This document shows, piece after piece, positions 7,857-16,736 of a stretch of DNA of 62,968 nt; positions within the stretch are counted from its first letter, which is position 1; every line of letters begins with the position of its first letter. The DNA is from Myxococcales bacterium (GTDB taxonomy: Bacteria > Myxococcota_A > UBA9042 > GCA-2863065): positions 1 to 62,968 of the forward strand of contig JADMJS010000192.1 in assembly GCA_018780435.1 (NCBI GenBank), in the 5' to 3' direction. The notes under the pieces were generated by a model that saw nothing but the letters and a program-made list of their open reading frames with translations, was not told the DNA's origin and searched no databases. A program made the position numbers and the translations under genes.

Positions 7857-9287
7857 TCAATCTTCGCAATATTCGATGACGAGGTCGTCGACGAAGATGC
7901 CCTCCGTGTCGTTGAAGGCCGCGTTGCCCGACTCGAAGTAGAACCAGAGACCGTAGAGGTAGTCGCCCTGATAGTCGTCGAGGTCGAACTCGACAGCCTG
8001 CCATTGCTTCCACGGGGCCTCCAGATCGCACTTGTGGAACTGGATCTCGTAGTCCTCCGGCGCGGGCTCGGCCGTCACGACGAACTGGTCGAAGTACTCT
8101 GCCGAGCTCCCGATGCAGTCTTCGATGTCGAGCCAGAGATTGAAGCGGACCCGCACGGAGCCCTCGCCCTCCGGAACCTCGAAGCCCGGCGTCCGTACGC
8201 CCTCCGTCGTCGCGAGCTGCAGAAGGGGAAAGTCGTCGTTCTTGTTGACGTAATTCCACTCCGCCGGGTTGCCCATGTAGAGGCTGTGGGGCGCGGACGT
8301 GTACCGCTTGTCCACGGGTTGCCAGGCGTTCTCGGAGGACCCCTGAATAGCCGACCAGCCATTCAGCGGGTCCGCGCCGTCGAAGTTGTTGGTCAGCACC
8401 GTCGTGCAGACCTTGCATCCGGGTTCCGGTTCGTTTTGGCAAGCGGAGCCGACACCGGACTTGTTGCAAAGGTCGGCCGTGCAGACATCGTCGTCGTCGC
8501 AGTCCGCATCGACCTGACACTCGCAGAGGATGTCGTCGTGGACGCACCCGGTGTCCGTACAGGTGTCGAGCGTGCAGACGTTCTTGTCGTTGCACTCCGC
8601 GTCGGAGACACAGCCGCCCGGGGTGCAGTCCGGGATGTCCTCCCACTTACAGACCTTCTCGAAGAGGTCGCAGCGGTCCTTGGTGCAGGGGTCGCCGTCG
8701 TCGCAGTCTTTGGTCTTCTCGCAGGGCGGAGCGCCATCGCTGCCGTCCACGCCGTCGGTCGTGTCGACACCGTCCTGGGCGTCGAGCCCATCGGTCGCGT
8801 CGAGTCCATCGGTCGTATCCCCACTGTCGACGGCGTCGGTGGCGGCGAGGCCGTCCACCCCATCGATCACATCAAGGCCGTCGGTGCCGTCCGAGGCGTC
8901 CACCGCATCGACCACCCCATCGACCACGTCGAGCCCGTCCACGGCGTCCGTTGCGTCTTCGAGGTCGACAGCCCCGTCGATCGAGTCCACGCCGTCCGGG
9001 GTCCCATCGACCGAGTCGCTCCCGTCCTCACCATCCACCGCGTCAGTCGCGTCGGCACCATCGACCGAGTCAATCGCGCCATCGCTGACGCCGTCCGTCG
9101 CGTCGGCGTCCCCGGCTTCGGCGAGGCCGTCGGTGCCATCTACGGCCCCGTCGGCGGCGTCCGTCGCGTCTCCGAAGCTCAAAGTGGGTTGACCGAGCGC
9201 CTTCGGATCCGAGCCGCAGGCCAAGGCCAGGCTCGAAACGACGAGAGCGAGGAGAGGGCCGCGGAGGCTGGAGGTGAGCAGGCGCAT
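7857..9287 (-). CDS. Lipoprotein: acidic repeat stalk, Cys-rich DxDxCT repeats, C-terminal jelly-roll-like domain
   Basis: A 476-residue lipoprotein (signal ending in LALAC, Cys24). About 150 residues of DG/DA/DS repeats form a stalk. Then come about four Cys-rich units of the type C-x2-D-x-D-C-x-D-x-[DN]-x-C-T-x-D-x-C (for example DCDDGDPCTKDRC and ECNDKNVCTLDTC), a common myxobacterial surface module. The C-terminal 190 residues (from about VLTNNFDG) have the beta-rich composition and phrases of a concanavalin/MAM-like jelly roll, including the ending FVDDLVIEYC. The likely role is surface display and binding of a polymer or partner, by inference. It probably forms a transcription unit with the 7454-7771 gene, 85 nt downstream. 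Confidence 0.75.
   Translation of the reverse strand: MRLLTSSLRGPLLALVVSSLALACGSDPKALGQPTLSFGDATDAADGAVDGTDGLAEAGDADATDGVSDGAIDSVDGADATDAVDGEDGSDSVDGTPDGVDSIDGAVDLEDATDAVDGLDVVDGVVDAVDASDGTDGLDVIDGVDGLAATDAVDSGDTTDGLDATDGLDAQDGVDTTDGVDGSDGAPPCEKTKDCDDGDPCTKDRCDLFEKVCKWEDIPDCTPGGCVSDAECNDKNVCTLDTCTDTGCVHDDILCECQVDADCDDDDVCTADLCNKSGVGSACQNEPEPGCKVCTTVLTNNFDGADPLNGWSAIQGSSENAWQPVDKRYTSAPHSLYMGNPAEWNYVNKNDDFPLLQLATTEGVRTPGFEVPEGEGSVRVRFNLWLDIEDCIGSSAEYFDQFVVTAEPAPEDYEIQFHKCDLEAPWKQWQAVEFDLDDYQGDYLYGLWFYFESGNAAFNDTEGIFVDDLVIEYCED
8735..9175. repeat. Second degenerate tandem repeat encoding an acidic DG/DA stalk
   Basis: Imperfect units around gtcggtcgcgtc and atcgaccgagtc coding Asp-Gly-x-Asp on the minus strand within the lipoprotein at 7857-9287. 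Composition and codon pattern closely match the array at 2505-2870. Confidence 0.8.
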
Positions 9288-9378
9288 GGTCTGACGCTAC
9301 CGACTGGCAGAGGCCTGATCAAGCGGCGCCCCCCCGGTAAACGTGCCGGCGCCCACATATCTCGATCCTCCGGAGCCC

Positions 9379-11034
9379 TCAGCGTGCGAGCAGCACGCCG
9401 GTGAAGAAGCGCGGGTCGAGCGGCGGCGTCAGTTCAGCGAAGGTCTCTGAGAGGCTCTCAAGGCTAGTCTCGAAGAGCGCGGTCAGTGCCGGACCGACGC
9501 CGGATGGCAGGCTCGCCAGCACGTCGCCACCGCTGAGGAGCGCGCGTCTCACCCCTTCGAGCTCGGTGGCCGTCAGCGGGTCGAACGACGGTGCGCCGCC
9601 GAGCACGACGCGCGCCGTGGCCGTACGGGCGAGCGTCTCGAAGGTGATGAAGCGCTTGTCGTCGGCGTTGAGGCCCACGAACGCAAAGGAGGTAAAGGCC
9701 GCGAGGTCGAATCCCAGGTGCGTCTCGAAGGCCTGGAGCTGCGCTTCCGCGGCGTCGAGGAGCTCGTCGGCGCGATGGAGCTCGCCCGGTGTCCGAAAGG
9801 GGGCCGGCAACGTCGCTCCCGGCGGCTGGAAGCGAGGGCGTGGACGCAGGTCGAGCGCCCGGAAGAAGGCGCCGAGATCGTCGCCGAAGAGAGAGCCGCC
9901 ACGACGGACGAGCGCGCGGGCCCGGATTGCGCGCCGCACCGCGAGCTGCTGTCCGAGCTGGTGGAGGTGTAACGGCGCTGCCTTTCGAGCCAGCGCGACC
10001 GCCCTGCCCTCCTCAGCGTCCGATAGATGTTCGAGGGCGAGCCCGACGGTCGCGTGGACGTCGCTCGCGAGGCCTTCGACGCGGCCGGAGGAGTCGAAGT
10101 TGACGCCCTCGGGGGACGCGACAACGGCCCAGTTCACGCACGACCCGAAGTCGGACAAGAAGCGGTCGGCGTTCGGCCGGTCCTCCGCGTCGAGGCGGGC
10201 GATGACGCGGTTCAAGAAGCTGTCATCGGCCCGAACGCGCGAGAGGACGAGGTGCGTACGGCCTCCGGCGTCCGAGACGGGAGGGACGACGTAGGGCGAA
10301 TCGCCCTCGGCCGCGTCCCGAGACAGCGCCGCGGCATAAGCTGCTTCGTCGATTCGGGCGTAAAGCGCCGCGGCGTCTTCCGGCGTAGGGAAGCCGAGGT
10401 CGGCCAAGCGGCTCTGGCGGAACTGGAACGCGAGCTCGGTCTGCTCAAGCTTCAGGAGGGCGCGACAGTTGAACATGATGGCGCGCGCGTTGTGCGGATC
10501 GCCTTGGTAGAGGAGCGTGATGATGCGCCGCACCCCCGCGCTCACGTCCTCAAGGCCCGGATCGATGACGAGGGTGAAGTCCAAGTCGGGGGTCATGACG
10601 AACTCGTAGTCCGACTCGTAGACCCGCATCTCGTCTTCCTCCGTGCGATCGAAGATGGCGCGCACGAACTCGAGCAGGTAGGCGCTGACGAACTCGGGGT
10701 CGAGGAGCTTCAAGGTCTCGGCCGGGAGAAATCGATCGGCCTCGCGAAGAACGTCGAGCCATTCGTCGACTTGCGAGGGCTCGAGGATGTCCTTGTCCCA
10801 GCCGTCGAAGTCGAAGAAGGCCACGCGTTGTTCGGGGGTCGAATACTGAATGAGATCGACCGCGTCCATGGGCCCGATGTCCTTGACGAGAAAGTAGAAC
10901 TCGTCGGGCGGGAGCGCTTCGACGAAGCCTCGGACGTCGGGCAGGTTCAGGATGGCGTTGACCTTGTGGGCACCATCGAGCGCGTGGAAACGAGGAGGGA
11001 GGGCGAGTGACGTCTTGGGGGTCGGGTCTTGCAC
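9379..11034 (-). CDS. DUF6178 family protein
   Basis: About 551 residues from the GTG at 11034 (QDPTPKTSLALPP...). Upstream in-frame codons read Arg/Ala-rich and lie in the divergent promoter region, so I prefer this start. The N-terminal section has phrases I associate with DUF6178: KVNAILNLPD, ALPPDEFYFLVKDIG, a STPEQRVAFFDFDGWDKD block, then an acidic helix-rich region (VYESDYEFVMTPD). The protein is soluble and Leu/Asp/Glu-rich with no signal peptide. DUF6178 is frequent in Myxococcota and other deltaproteobacteria with no assigned function. It is divergent from the VanY-like gene at 11132 across about 100 nt. Confidence 0.7.
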   Translation of the reverse strand: MQDPTPKTSLALPPRFHALDGAHKVNAILNLPDVRGFVEALPPDEFYFLVKDIGPMDAVDLIQYSTPEQRVAFFDFDGWDKDILEPSQVDEWLDVLREADRFLPAETLKLLDPEFVSAYLLEFVRAIFDRTEEDEMRVYESDYEFVMTPDLDFTLVIDPGLEDVSAGVRRIITLLYQGDPHNARAIMFNCRALLKLEQTELAFQFRQSRLADLGFPTPEDAAALYARIDEAAYAAALSRDAAEGDSPYVVPPVSDAGGRTHLVLSRVRADDSFLNRVIARLDAEDRPNADRFLSDFGSCVNWAVVASPEGVNFDSSGRVEGLASDVHATVGLALEHLSDAEEGRAVALARKAAPLHLHQLGQQLAVRRAIRARALVRRGGSLFGDDLGAFFRALDLRPRPRFQPPGATLPAPFRTPGELHRADELLDAAEAQLQAFETHLGFDLAAFTSFAFVGLNADDKRFITFETLARTATARVVLGGAPSFDPLTATELEGVRRALLSGGDVLASLPSGVGPALTALFETSLESLSETFAELTPPLDPRFFTGVLLAR

Positions 11035-11131
11035 GGGCCGAACAATAGCACCGGGATCCCGAGCGGCCAGCCCGGCCGGAGCGGCGGATGTGAATCGACT
11101 TGTCCCGCGGGGCTCGAATAGACTCCCCGTC

Positions 11132-12412
11132 ATGCGTTCACCGACCATCGTAACGACCCACATTCGCGTTCAGAACGTCGCGGCCGCGGTGATTGCGCTC
11201 GTCGCCCTCAGCGCGTGCGAGCCGCCCGAACCCGTGAACGAAGGAGGGCGCTTCGGCGTGGCGTTCGGGGCGGCTGGGAGCACGGTCGAGAACGCGGTGG
11301 CGACGAGCTGCAGCACGACCTCGGTCAAGGGCCTCTCCGAGCAGATCGTGGACATGATGAACTGCCTCAACCCGGGATCGATGGCCGAGGTCCCGGAGGT
11401 CTCCGGGCTCGACTTCGGCGCTGCGGTCTTCCCCTTCATGCAATCGCCGGCGAAGGAGGCGCTCTTGGACGCCGTCGCCGCCAAGCCGGCGAGCGTGCTC
11501 GGGATCAACTCGATGTTCCGCACGGTCGCACAGCAGTACCTCCTCTATCGATGGTATCAAGCCGGCACCTGCGGCATCGGCCTCGCGGCCAAACCCGGCA
11601 ACTCGAACCACGAGTCGGGTCTCGCCTTCGACACCTCCGACACTGACGTCTGGAAGACCACGCTGCAGGCCAACGGCTTCAAGTGGCTGGGCGCGAGCGA
11701 CCCGGTCCACTTCGACTATGTCGGCGCCGGCATCGTCGATCTCGATGGGCAAGGCGTGCTCGCCTTCCAGACGCTCTGGAACCAGAAGAACCCGAACGAT
11801 CTCATCGATGAAGATGGCCTCTACGGCCCGCAGACCGGGGCGCGGATGGCGGCGTCGCCCGCGGCGGGCTTCGCGGGAGGGGTAGTTTGTCCGGGTTCCG
11901 AGCCGGTGCCTGACGTGGTCGAAGTCCCCGACGTTCCGGTGGTCCCGGACGTTCCAGTGGTTCCCGACGTGCCGGTCGTACCGGATGTCCCCGTCGTTCC
12001 GGACGGGTCCGCGAAGCCCGACACCGCCGCGGCGGATGCGTCGAAGCCCGATGTCCCTGATACAGCGATGTCCGATACGACCGTTTTTGTGCCTGACGTC
12101 ACCGAGCCGAACGTGGAGCCGGACACGACGGTCTGGCCTACCGAGGATGTGACGAGCGACGATGTCTGGACGGACGACCTCGCAGGCCCAGTGGCAGACG
12201 ACGTCACCTCTGAGGCCACGAGTGACATCACGGAAGAGAGTGATGTGTGGACGCTGCCTGGAGCCGACGTGGTCGGCGGGCTTCCAACCTACGGCATCGC
12301 GACGACGGGGCGCGATGCGGTGTGTGTGGCGGGGCGAGGTGGGACCAACGGCAGCGCCATGGTCCTGATGGTATTGGCCCTCATAGGGCTGTTTCGGCGT
12401 CGGCGAGCGTAA
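11132..12412 (+). CDS. VanY/M15-like D,D-carboxypeptidase lipoprotein with MYXO-CTERM-like tail
   Basis: A 426-residue protein. The signal ends in the lipobox LSAC (Cys30 region). The M15 peptidase core contains SNHESGLAFD, matching the family zinc motif SxHxxGxAxD (His160, Asp167), and HFDY (His193), the third ligand. It is followed by GVLAFQTLWNQKN...LYGPQTG, a peptidoglycan-binding-domain-like repeat. A Pro/Val/Asp linker of VPDVPVV repeats and a Thr/Asp-rich stalk lead to a C-terminal Cys, hydrophobic helix and RRRR end, the layout of MYXO-CTERM sorting signals. It probably trims peptidoglycan peptides at the cell surface. An N-terminal lipobox together with a C-terminal sorting tail is unusual. 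Confidence 0.8.
   Translation: MRSPTIVTTHIRVQNVAAAVIALVALSACEPPEPVNEGGRFGVAFGAAGSTVENAVATSCSTTSVKGLSEQIVDMMNCLNPGSMAEVPEVSGLDFGAAVFPFMQSPAKEALLDAVAAKPASVLGINSMFRTVAQQYLLYRWYQAGTCGIGLAAKPGNSNHESGLAFDTSDTDVWKTTLQANGFKWLGASDPVHFDYVGAGIVDLDGQGVLAFQTLWNQKNPNDLIDEDGLYGPQTGARMAASPAAGFAGGVVCPGSEPVPDVVEVPDVPVVPDVPVVPDVPVVPDVPVVPDGSAKPDTAAADASKPDVPDTAMSDTTVFVPDVTEPNVEPDTTVWPTEDVTSDDVWTDDLAGPVADDVTSEATSDITEESDVWTLPGADVVGGLPTYGIATTGRDAVCVAGRGGTNGSAMVLMVLALIGLFRRRRA
11918..12003 (+). repeat. Tandem VPDVPVV-coding repeat
   Basis: About five imperfect 18-bp units (gttccggtggtcccggac and variants) encode a Pro/Val/Asp linker between the peptidase half and the acidic stalk of the VanY-like protein. Confidence 0.8.
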
Positions 12413-12427
12413 CGACCAGCTTGCCCG

Positions 12428-13159
12428 TCAAGCGACCGAATCGCCCCTCCGCGGGTCGAAGACGTGCCGGCAGGCCGTTTCGAAGTGCTCGATGAAGGTG
12501 CCGAGTCCGCAGGCTCCATAGCTTCTAAGCGCATCGAGCGGGCGATCTTCGAGGCCTCCCCGCGCGGTCTCCCTGTTGGGTTCGATGCTGGCGAGGACCG
12601 ACTTTGCGTCGCGGTGATTGCCGGACGTGGACGAGAGCCTCTCGGGATGCCGCGTCGGGTCGAAACCGAGATCGCTACGCAAAGGCTTGAGGACAGGATT
12701 GTAGGCCTCGTTACCGTGTAGGGCTGACAGTACCCACGCCTCGATCTCCGGAGTCGCGAGCGCCAGAACCGGCCTGAAGGGCCACCGCTTCTCTGTTGCC
12801 GCTTGCTCGAAGCCCCGGCGTCGTTCGTCTTGCTGGTCGGCGTCTCGGACCAGGACGACGATCGAGGGCTGAGGGGTCTCGAGGTTCGCGAGCAGAAAGA
12901 GTTTCCGCGCCATCGCGGCGTCGGGCTGCCCTGGTTCGTCTCCGAAGTGGCCGTGACCTTTGATTCCCTTCGCCTTCGCCACGTTCTTGATGCAGTGAAC
13001 GTCGACCCACGTGTCGCCGTCGAGCCCCACCCACTCGCGTAGCGTATCGATGTTGTCGGCCGCCCACGGGACCGCGGCCGCGAGGGCCCGATCTGCTAGC
13101 GCGCTCACGAGTCGTGCATCGGGCTCCGACTCGGCGGCGATGAGGAATCGGTCCGTCAC
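12428..13159 (-). CDS. TOPRIM-like nuclease partner of the AAA ATPase (DUF4276-like)
   Basis: About 243 residues from the GTG at 13159, which overlaps the ATPase stop as GTGA. The first strand FLIAAESEPD (Glu10) followed by a helix, then VVLVRDADQQD with an Asp-x-Asp pair and a PEIEAWVLSAL segment, fit TOPRIM-type proteins of the DUF4276/OLD-nuclease kind, where the Glu and DxD bind metal. Coupling to an ABC-type AAA ATPase recalls two-gene anti-phage modules such as PARIS or split OLD systems, in which ATPase sensing activates the TOPRIM partner. Which family this belongs to cannot be decided by eye. The gene ends 16 nt from the convergent VanY-like gene. Confidence 0.65.
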   Translation of the reverse strand: MTDRFLIAAESEPDARLVSALADRALAAAVPWAADNIDTLREWVGLDGDTWVDVHCIKNVAKAKGIKGHGHFGDEPGQPDAAMARKLFLLANLETPQPSIVVLVRDADQQDERRRGFEQAATEKRWPFRPVLALATPEIEAWVLSALHGNEAYNPVLKPLRSDLGFDPTRHPERLSSTSGNHRDAKSVLASIEPNRETARGGLEDRPLDALRSYGACGLGTFIEHFETACRHVFDPRRGDSVA

Positions 13160-14280
13160 CGGCCTACCCACTCCTCGCCGACAGAGGACCAGAACTCACC
13201 GGGGTCGAGGACAGCCGAGGCGTCGTTCCAACGAGGGTGATCGTTCAGAGCGCGTACCTGGGTTGCCCCATCGATGAGCGCGACGACGCGGACCTCTCCC
13301 GCTTCGAACCCATCGACCATATACGGTGAGTGTGATGTCGCGAGGATCTGAACCGTCCGCTTCGTCTGAACCGCGCGCAGTCGCTCCACGAGCTTTCGCT
13401 GAGCCGTCGGGTGCAGTCCCTGATCGAGGTCGTCAATGAGCAGCGTTCGGGGGGTCTCGTCGAACAAGACAGCAAGGAGGGCCAGCGTCAGGACGGTGCC
13501 CTCAGATAGGAGATCGGCGGGGATCCACTGCCCCGTCGTCAGCTCGGCCTCAAGCTTGGCTCCCATCACTCTCTCGGTGCGAGCTACCTCGGTTTCCGTG
13601 CCGTCGATTGCAACCCTAGTCGTTCGCGAGAGCGTGATCGGGTGCGGCAGAGCTCGAAGTCGCCGAATGCTGGGGACGATTTCTGCAAGTGTCGCCTCGA
13701 GCTCCTCGAAGCGGCCGTCGCGGAGCAGTTGTAGGCGCTGGATAACGCTCGGCAACCCAGTGCCGTCATGTCGAATACGCGTGCCTTCCTCCCCAGCGTG
13801 GTGCGGCTTCACTGCCGCCAGCGCGTCAAGGCGAAGCGCCGACACCGAGCCGAGCTGGCACGCTCTCAAGGGCTTCATGAAGCTCTGATATGCTTGGCGG
13901 CGTGCATCGAGTCCGCTCGGCGAGCGCTGAGCGGGAAATTGGTCGTGGCTGGTGCCATGTCGTCGCTGAAGCTTGACGCTCGCCCCAGCTTCTGACCCGG
14001 AAGCGGTGACGCCGAAGGTGCCAAATTCCGTTCCGCTCGCTTCCAGTTCAAAGTGCCCCGCGCCCCCACGCCGCATCACGCGGGTCGGGTGGTGTGCGCC
14101 GGAGAAGACTGAGGTCGGGTCTGTCGTCGACGGACTCACCAATTGAAGCAGATCATGGGTGGCCTGAAGGATGGACGTCTTGCCCGACGCGTTCGCGCCC
14201 ACGAAGAGCGTGAACGGACTGAGGGACACGGCCACGTCCTCGAGAGACTTGAAGTTCTTGAAGTGCACGCGCTCGAGCAT
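13156..14280 (-). CDS. AAA family ATPase, ABC/SMC-like (defence-type)
   Basis: 374 residues. ERVHFKNFKSL is the typical RecF/OLD-like first strand. The Walker A is GANASGKT (residues 28-35). The ABC signature-like motif is LLSEGTVLTLALL, the Walker B is TLLIDDLDQGLHP, and the switch histidine is in ILATSHSPYMVD, so all ATPase motifs are intact. The coiled-coil insert is short, as in AAA_15/AAA_21 ATPases of anti-phage modules. It is translationally coupled to the TOPRIM-like gene downstream (GTGA overlap). It lies between tolB and that gene, 48 nt from tolB, so read-through from the tol operon is possible but there is no functional link. Confidence 0.8.
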   Translation of the reverse strand: MLERVHFKNFKSLEDVAVSLSPFTLFVGANASGKTSILQATHDLLQLVSPSTTDPTSVFSGAHHPTRVMRRGGAGHFELEASGTEFGTFGVTASGSEAGASVKLQRRHGTSHDQFPAQRSPSGLDARRQAYQSFMKPLRACQLGSVSALRLDALAAVKPHHAGEEGTRIRHDGTGLPSVIQRLQLLRDGRFEELEATLAEIVPSIRRLRALPHPITLSRTTRVAIDGTETEVARTERVMGAKLEAELTTGQWIPADLLSEGTVLTLALLAVLFDETPRTLLIDDLDQGLHPTAQRKLVERLRAVQTKRTVQILATSHSPYMVDGFEAGEVRVVALIDGATQVRALNDHPRWNDASAVLDPGEFWSSVGEEWVGR

Positions 14281-14328
14281 GGTCCGGATCTTAGCACGCT
14301 TCGATCCGAGGGGAATCCGAGCCGCCCG

Positions 14329-15843
14329 CTACCGCTCCCACGCCGGCGTGAAGTAGTCCGCGTCGTCACGGGAGATGGGGCGCTGGTTCTTGCCGTCCGC
14401 GGTCATGATCCAGAGGCCCTTCCGCTTGTTACGTTCGCTCGAGTAGACGATGTAGCGCCCATCGGGGGAGTAGCTCGGCTCCTCGTTCGAGCCCGCGGTC
14501 GTGAGTTTGCGGACAGTGCGCGTCGCCACGTTGATGGCGAAGATTTGGTACTTCTCCGCGCCGACCATCGCGCTGTAGGCGATCTCGTCGCCAGTCGGCG
14601 ACCAGTCCGGGCTGGAGTTGTAGCCGCCGATCTGCGGGAGCATCTCGACCGTGTCCGTGTCGAGGTTGGCCATGCCGAGGAGCGGGTAGCCCGACCACCG
14701 GTCGGTCACGAAGGCGAGGCGCTTGCCGTCCGGCGACCACGTCGGGCTCGTGTCGATGGCTTTGTGCCGAGTGACGTTGCGGACGGGGTGACCGGTCTCG
14801 GCGTCGAGGAGGTAGATCTCGGCCTGGCCGTCTTTGCTGAGCGTGATCGCGACCTGCTTCCGGTCCGGCGACCACGCGCCGCCGGTGTTCATCCGTGGAT
14901 GCGACGAGAACTTCTGCCCCGCGACGTAGAAGTCGGGGTTGTTGTCTTTGAACGAGGTCCACGCGACCTTGCCGCGCCCGTTCCACGTCGGGAGCAGGTT
15001 GATGGAGCCGTTGCTGGTGAGCGGCTCCTCGTTCTCGCCGTCGATGTCCATCACGCCGATCTCCTTGGCGCCGCCCTTCTTCCAGCGCTTGGCGAAGGCG
15101 ACCCGCGTCGAGAACACGCCACCCTTACCCGAGAAGTGCGTGACCAGAGAGTCGACGTAGCGCGTCACGGCGAGCTTCAGGGTGTTCGGCGAGGTGTCCG
15201 GCAGGATCTGTTTCTCGTAAGGCAGCTTCACGAGCCGCGCCTCTTCGACGAGCACGAGTCGCAACGTGAGCGTCAGTCCTTCCGGCGTGGTCGTCAGCTC
15301 GCCCTTGATGACGGCGTAGGCGCCGGAGAAGAACCAGGCCTCGTGGTCGATGGCGGTCTCGCCCATGCCTTCGAGCGCGGCCTTGGAGGGGTTCGATCCG
15401 GGCGACATCACCCAAAAGAAGCCCGACAGCTCAAGGAAGCGCCTGAGCAGAATGTCGACCCGGTCGGGGACCACGCCCGTGCGCCGTCCGGTAGCGCGGT
15501 CCACAACCCGGTCGATGGCGATGGGGAAGAGCATACGCACCGACGGATCGCGGAGCGAGAGGCAGGAGCCCCCTACACAGGCTTGCCCGGCGGCGCAGGC
15601 CGAGGCCCGGTCACAGAAGACGATCTCGGCCGGCGACCGAGGCTCCGGGACACGAACGTCGCCGTAGACGGGCGGCGGCGGCTCTTCTGGCTCTGAGACT
15701 GTCGGCGGGTCGGGCGCGAGCGGCTCGACGTCGGGCTCGTAGAGCGCCGAACCGGGGCGATCGAGAGGCGGCGCGGGCGGTTCGGGCGGGGCCGTCACGC
15801 CGCTCAGGGCGACCTGCAGCGCGACGAAGAACGTCAGCGACAT
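14329..15843 (-). CDS. tolB: TolB-like beta-propeller periplasmic protein with N-terminal Pro/Cys-rich insertion
   Basis: 504 residues from the ATG at 15843, 5 nt after the stop of the TonB/TolA-like gene. A signal peptide (SLTFFVALQVALSG) is followed by an unusual Pro/Glu-rich stretch and a small Cys cluster (CDRASACAAGQACVGGSC). The TolB N-terminal alpha/beta domain comes next. The C-terminal six-bladed WD40/PD40 propeller shows the repeated WSPDG/SPDGK signature (GAWSPDRKQ, TWSPDGKRLAF, DWSPTGDEIAY, SYSPDGRYIVY). TolB docks TolA and Pal in the Tol-Pal envelope system. Its position after tolQ-R-A supports the call; pal is not in the window. The Cys insertion is not typical of enterobacterial TolB. 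Confidence 0.85.
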   Translation of the reverse strand: MSLTFFVALQVALSGVTAPPEPPAPPLDRPGSALYEPDVEPLAPDPPTVSEPEEPPPPVYGDVRVPEPRSPAEIVFCDRASACAAGQACVGGSCLSLRDPSVRMLFPIAIDRVVDRATGRRTGVVPDRVDILLRRFLELSGFFWVMSPGSNPSKAALEGMGETAIDHEAWFFSGAYAVIKGELTTTPEGLTLTLRLVLVEEARLVKLPYEKQILPDTSPNTLKLAVTRYVDSLVTHFSGKGGVFSTRVAFAKRWKKGGAKEIGVMDIDGENEEPLTSNGSINLLPTWNGRGKVAWTSFKDNNPDFYVAGQKFSSHPRMNTGGAWSPDRKQVAITLSKDGQAEIYLLDAETGHPVRNVTRHKAIDTSPTWSPDGKRLAFVTDRWSGYPLLGMANLDTDTVEMLPQIGGYNSSPDWSPTGDEIAYSAMVGAEKYQIFAINVATRTVRKLTTAGSNEEPSYSPDGRYIVYSSERNKRKGLWIMTADGKNQRPISRDDADYFTPAWER

Positions 15844-15848
15844 CGGGC

Positions 15849-16736
15849 CTACTGGAAGAGCCGACCGTCGAGGTCGATGAGCACGCCCTTCGAGTTCACG
15901 AAGTCGAGGACCTCGTCGTCGGGCTCCGGGAGTCGGAAGCGACCGCCCTCTGACGGGACGAAGGCCTTGATCGCGGCTTCGGCCGAGAGCGTGAACGAGC
16001 GGTTCGGGGCAGCACGCTGGACGCGATAGCCTAGGATCTCGCCGCTGCGGGAGATCTTGGTGATGAGCACACGCACGGTCTGCTTCTTCATCTCTTCCCG
16101 GGAGATGGAGGTCGGCACGATGAACTGTTTGTGCAACTCGAAGCTGGCCCGACCGAAGTAGGAGTCGAGCTTCTCCTGTTCGGATCCGTGGCCGAACTCG
16201 CTGCCGTCGAGGCGACCAGTAATCTTCGAGAATTCCGTCGGATTGGCGCGCGGATCGTCGTCGACATTGAATAGGTTGTCGATCTTGCGCTTCTTCTTGT
16301 TGCGCTTGTCGAGCTCGGCCTTCTTCTTCAAGAAGTCCTGCAGCGGCCGGGGCTTGACCACGACCGGGTCGACCTCGACGTTCACCGCCTGCTCTACCTT
16401 CTCGGGCTTTTCGTACTCCTCGATGACGGGGAGCTTCTTCGGATCCTGCTCGACGCTGCCCAGCTTGGCGATCTTGAGCTCGACGAGGACCGCGTCCAGC
16501 GCCGTCTTGCACTCGGGTAACGAACACTCTGGGTCGATGCGCCGGCGTTCGTAGGCGACCCCGTTGTGCGGGCCGCGCATCGCGAGGCGGGCGGGCTTCT
16601 CCCAACGGAAGGGCGCAATGATCTTGAGGGGTTCGAGGTGCGAGTCGAGCTTGGTGAGGCCCACACCGAGCCCCGCGTGGATGGCCACCGTGCCCACCAG
16701 CGCCGCGAACGCCGACGTGATGACCGCGCCGTTCAC
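15849..16736 (-). CDS. TonB/TolA C-terminal domain protein
   Basis: 295 residues from a GTG overlapping the ExbD stop (GTGA). An N-terminal membrane anchor (about residues 4-25) is followed by a central Lys/Glu/Pro-rich stretch (KKPVIEEYEKPEK and KKKAELDKRNKKKRK). The C-terminal domain (STSISREEMKKQTVRVLITKIS-like, then the AAIKAF helix and FRLPEP) matches TonB/TolA energy transducers. With ExbB/TolQ and ExbD/TolR upstream and TolB downstream it most likely acts as TolA, spanning the periplasm and driven by the proton motive force. Since tolA and tonB domains share the fold, a TonB role is possible. Confidence 0.8.
   Translation of the reverse strand: MNGAVITSAFAALVGTVAIHAGLGVGLTKLDSHLEPLKIIAPFRWEKPARLAMRGPHNGVAYERRRIDPECSLPECKTALDAVLVELKIAKLGSVEQDPKKLPVIEEYEKPEKVEQAVNVEVDPVVVKPRPLQDFLKKKAELDKRNKKKRKIDNLFNVDDDPRANPTEFSKITGRLDGSEFGHGSEQEKLDSYFGRASFELHKQFIVPTSISREEMKKQTVRVLITKISRSGEILGYRVQRAAPNRSFTLSAEAAIKAFVPSEGGRFRLPEPDDEVLDFVNSKGVLIDLDGRLFQ

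Noticed and set aside
7770..9404. Long open frame on the plus strand over the acidic repeat
   Set aside because: It is the antisense shadow of DG/DA codons in the lipoprotein at 7857-9287; no signal, RBS or family.
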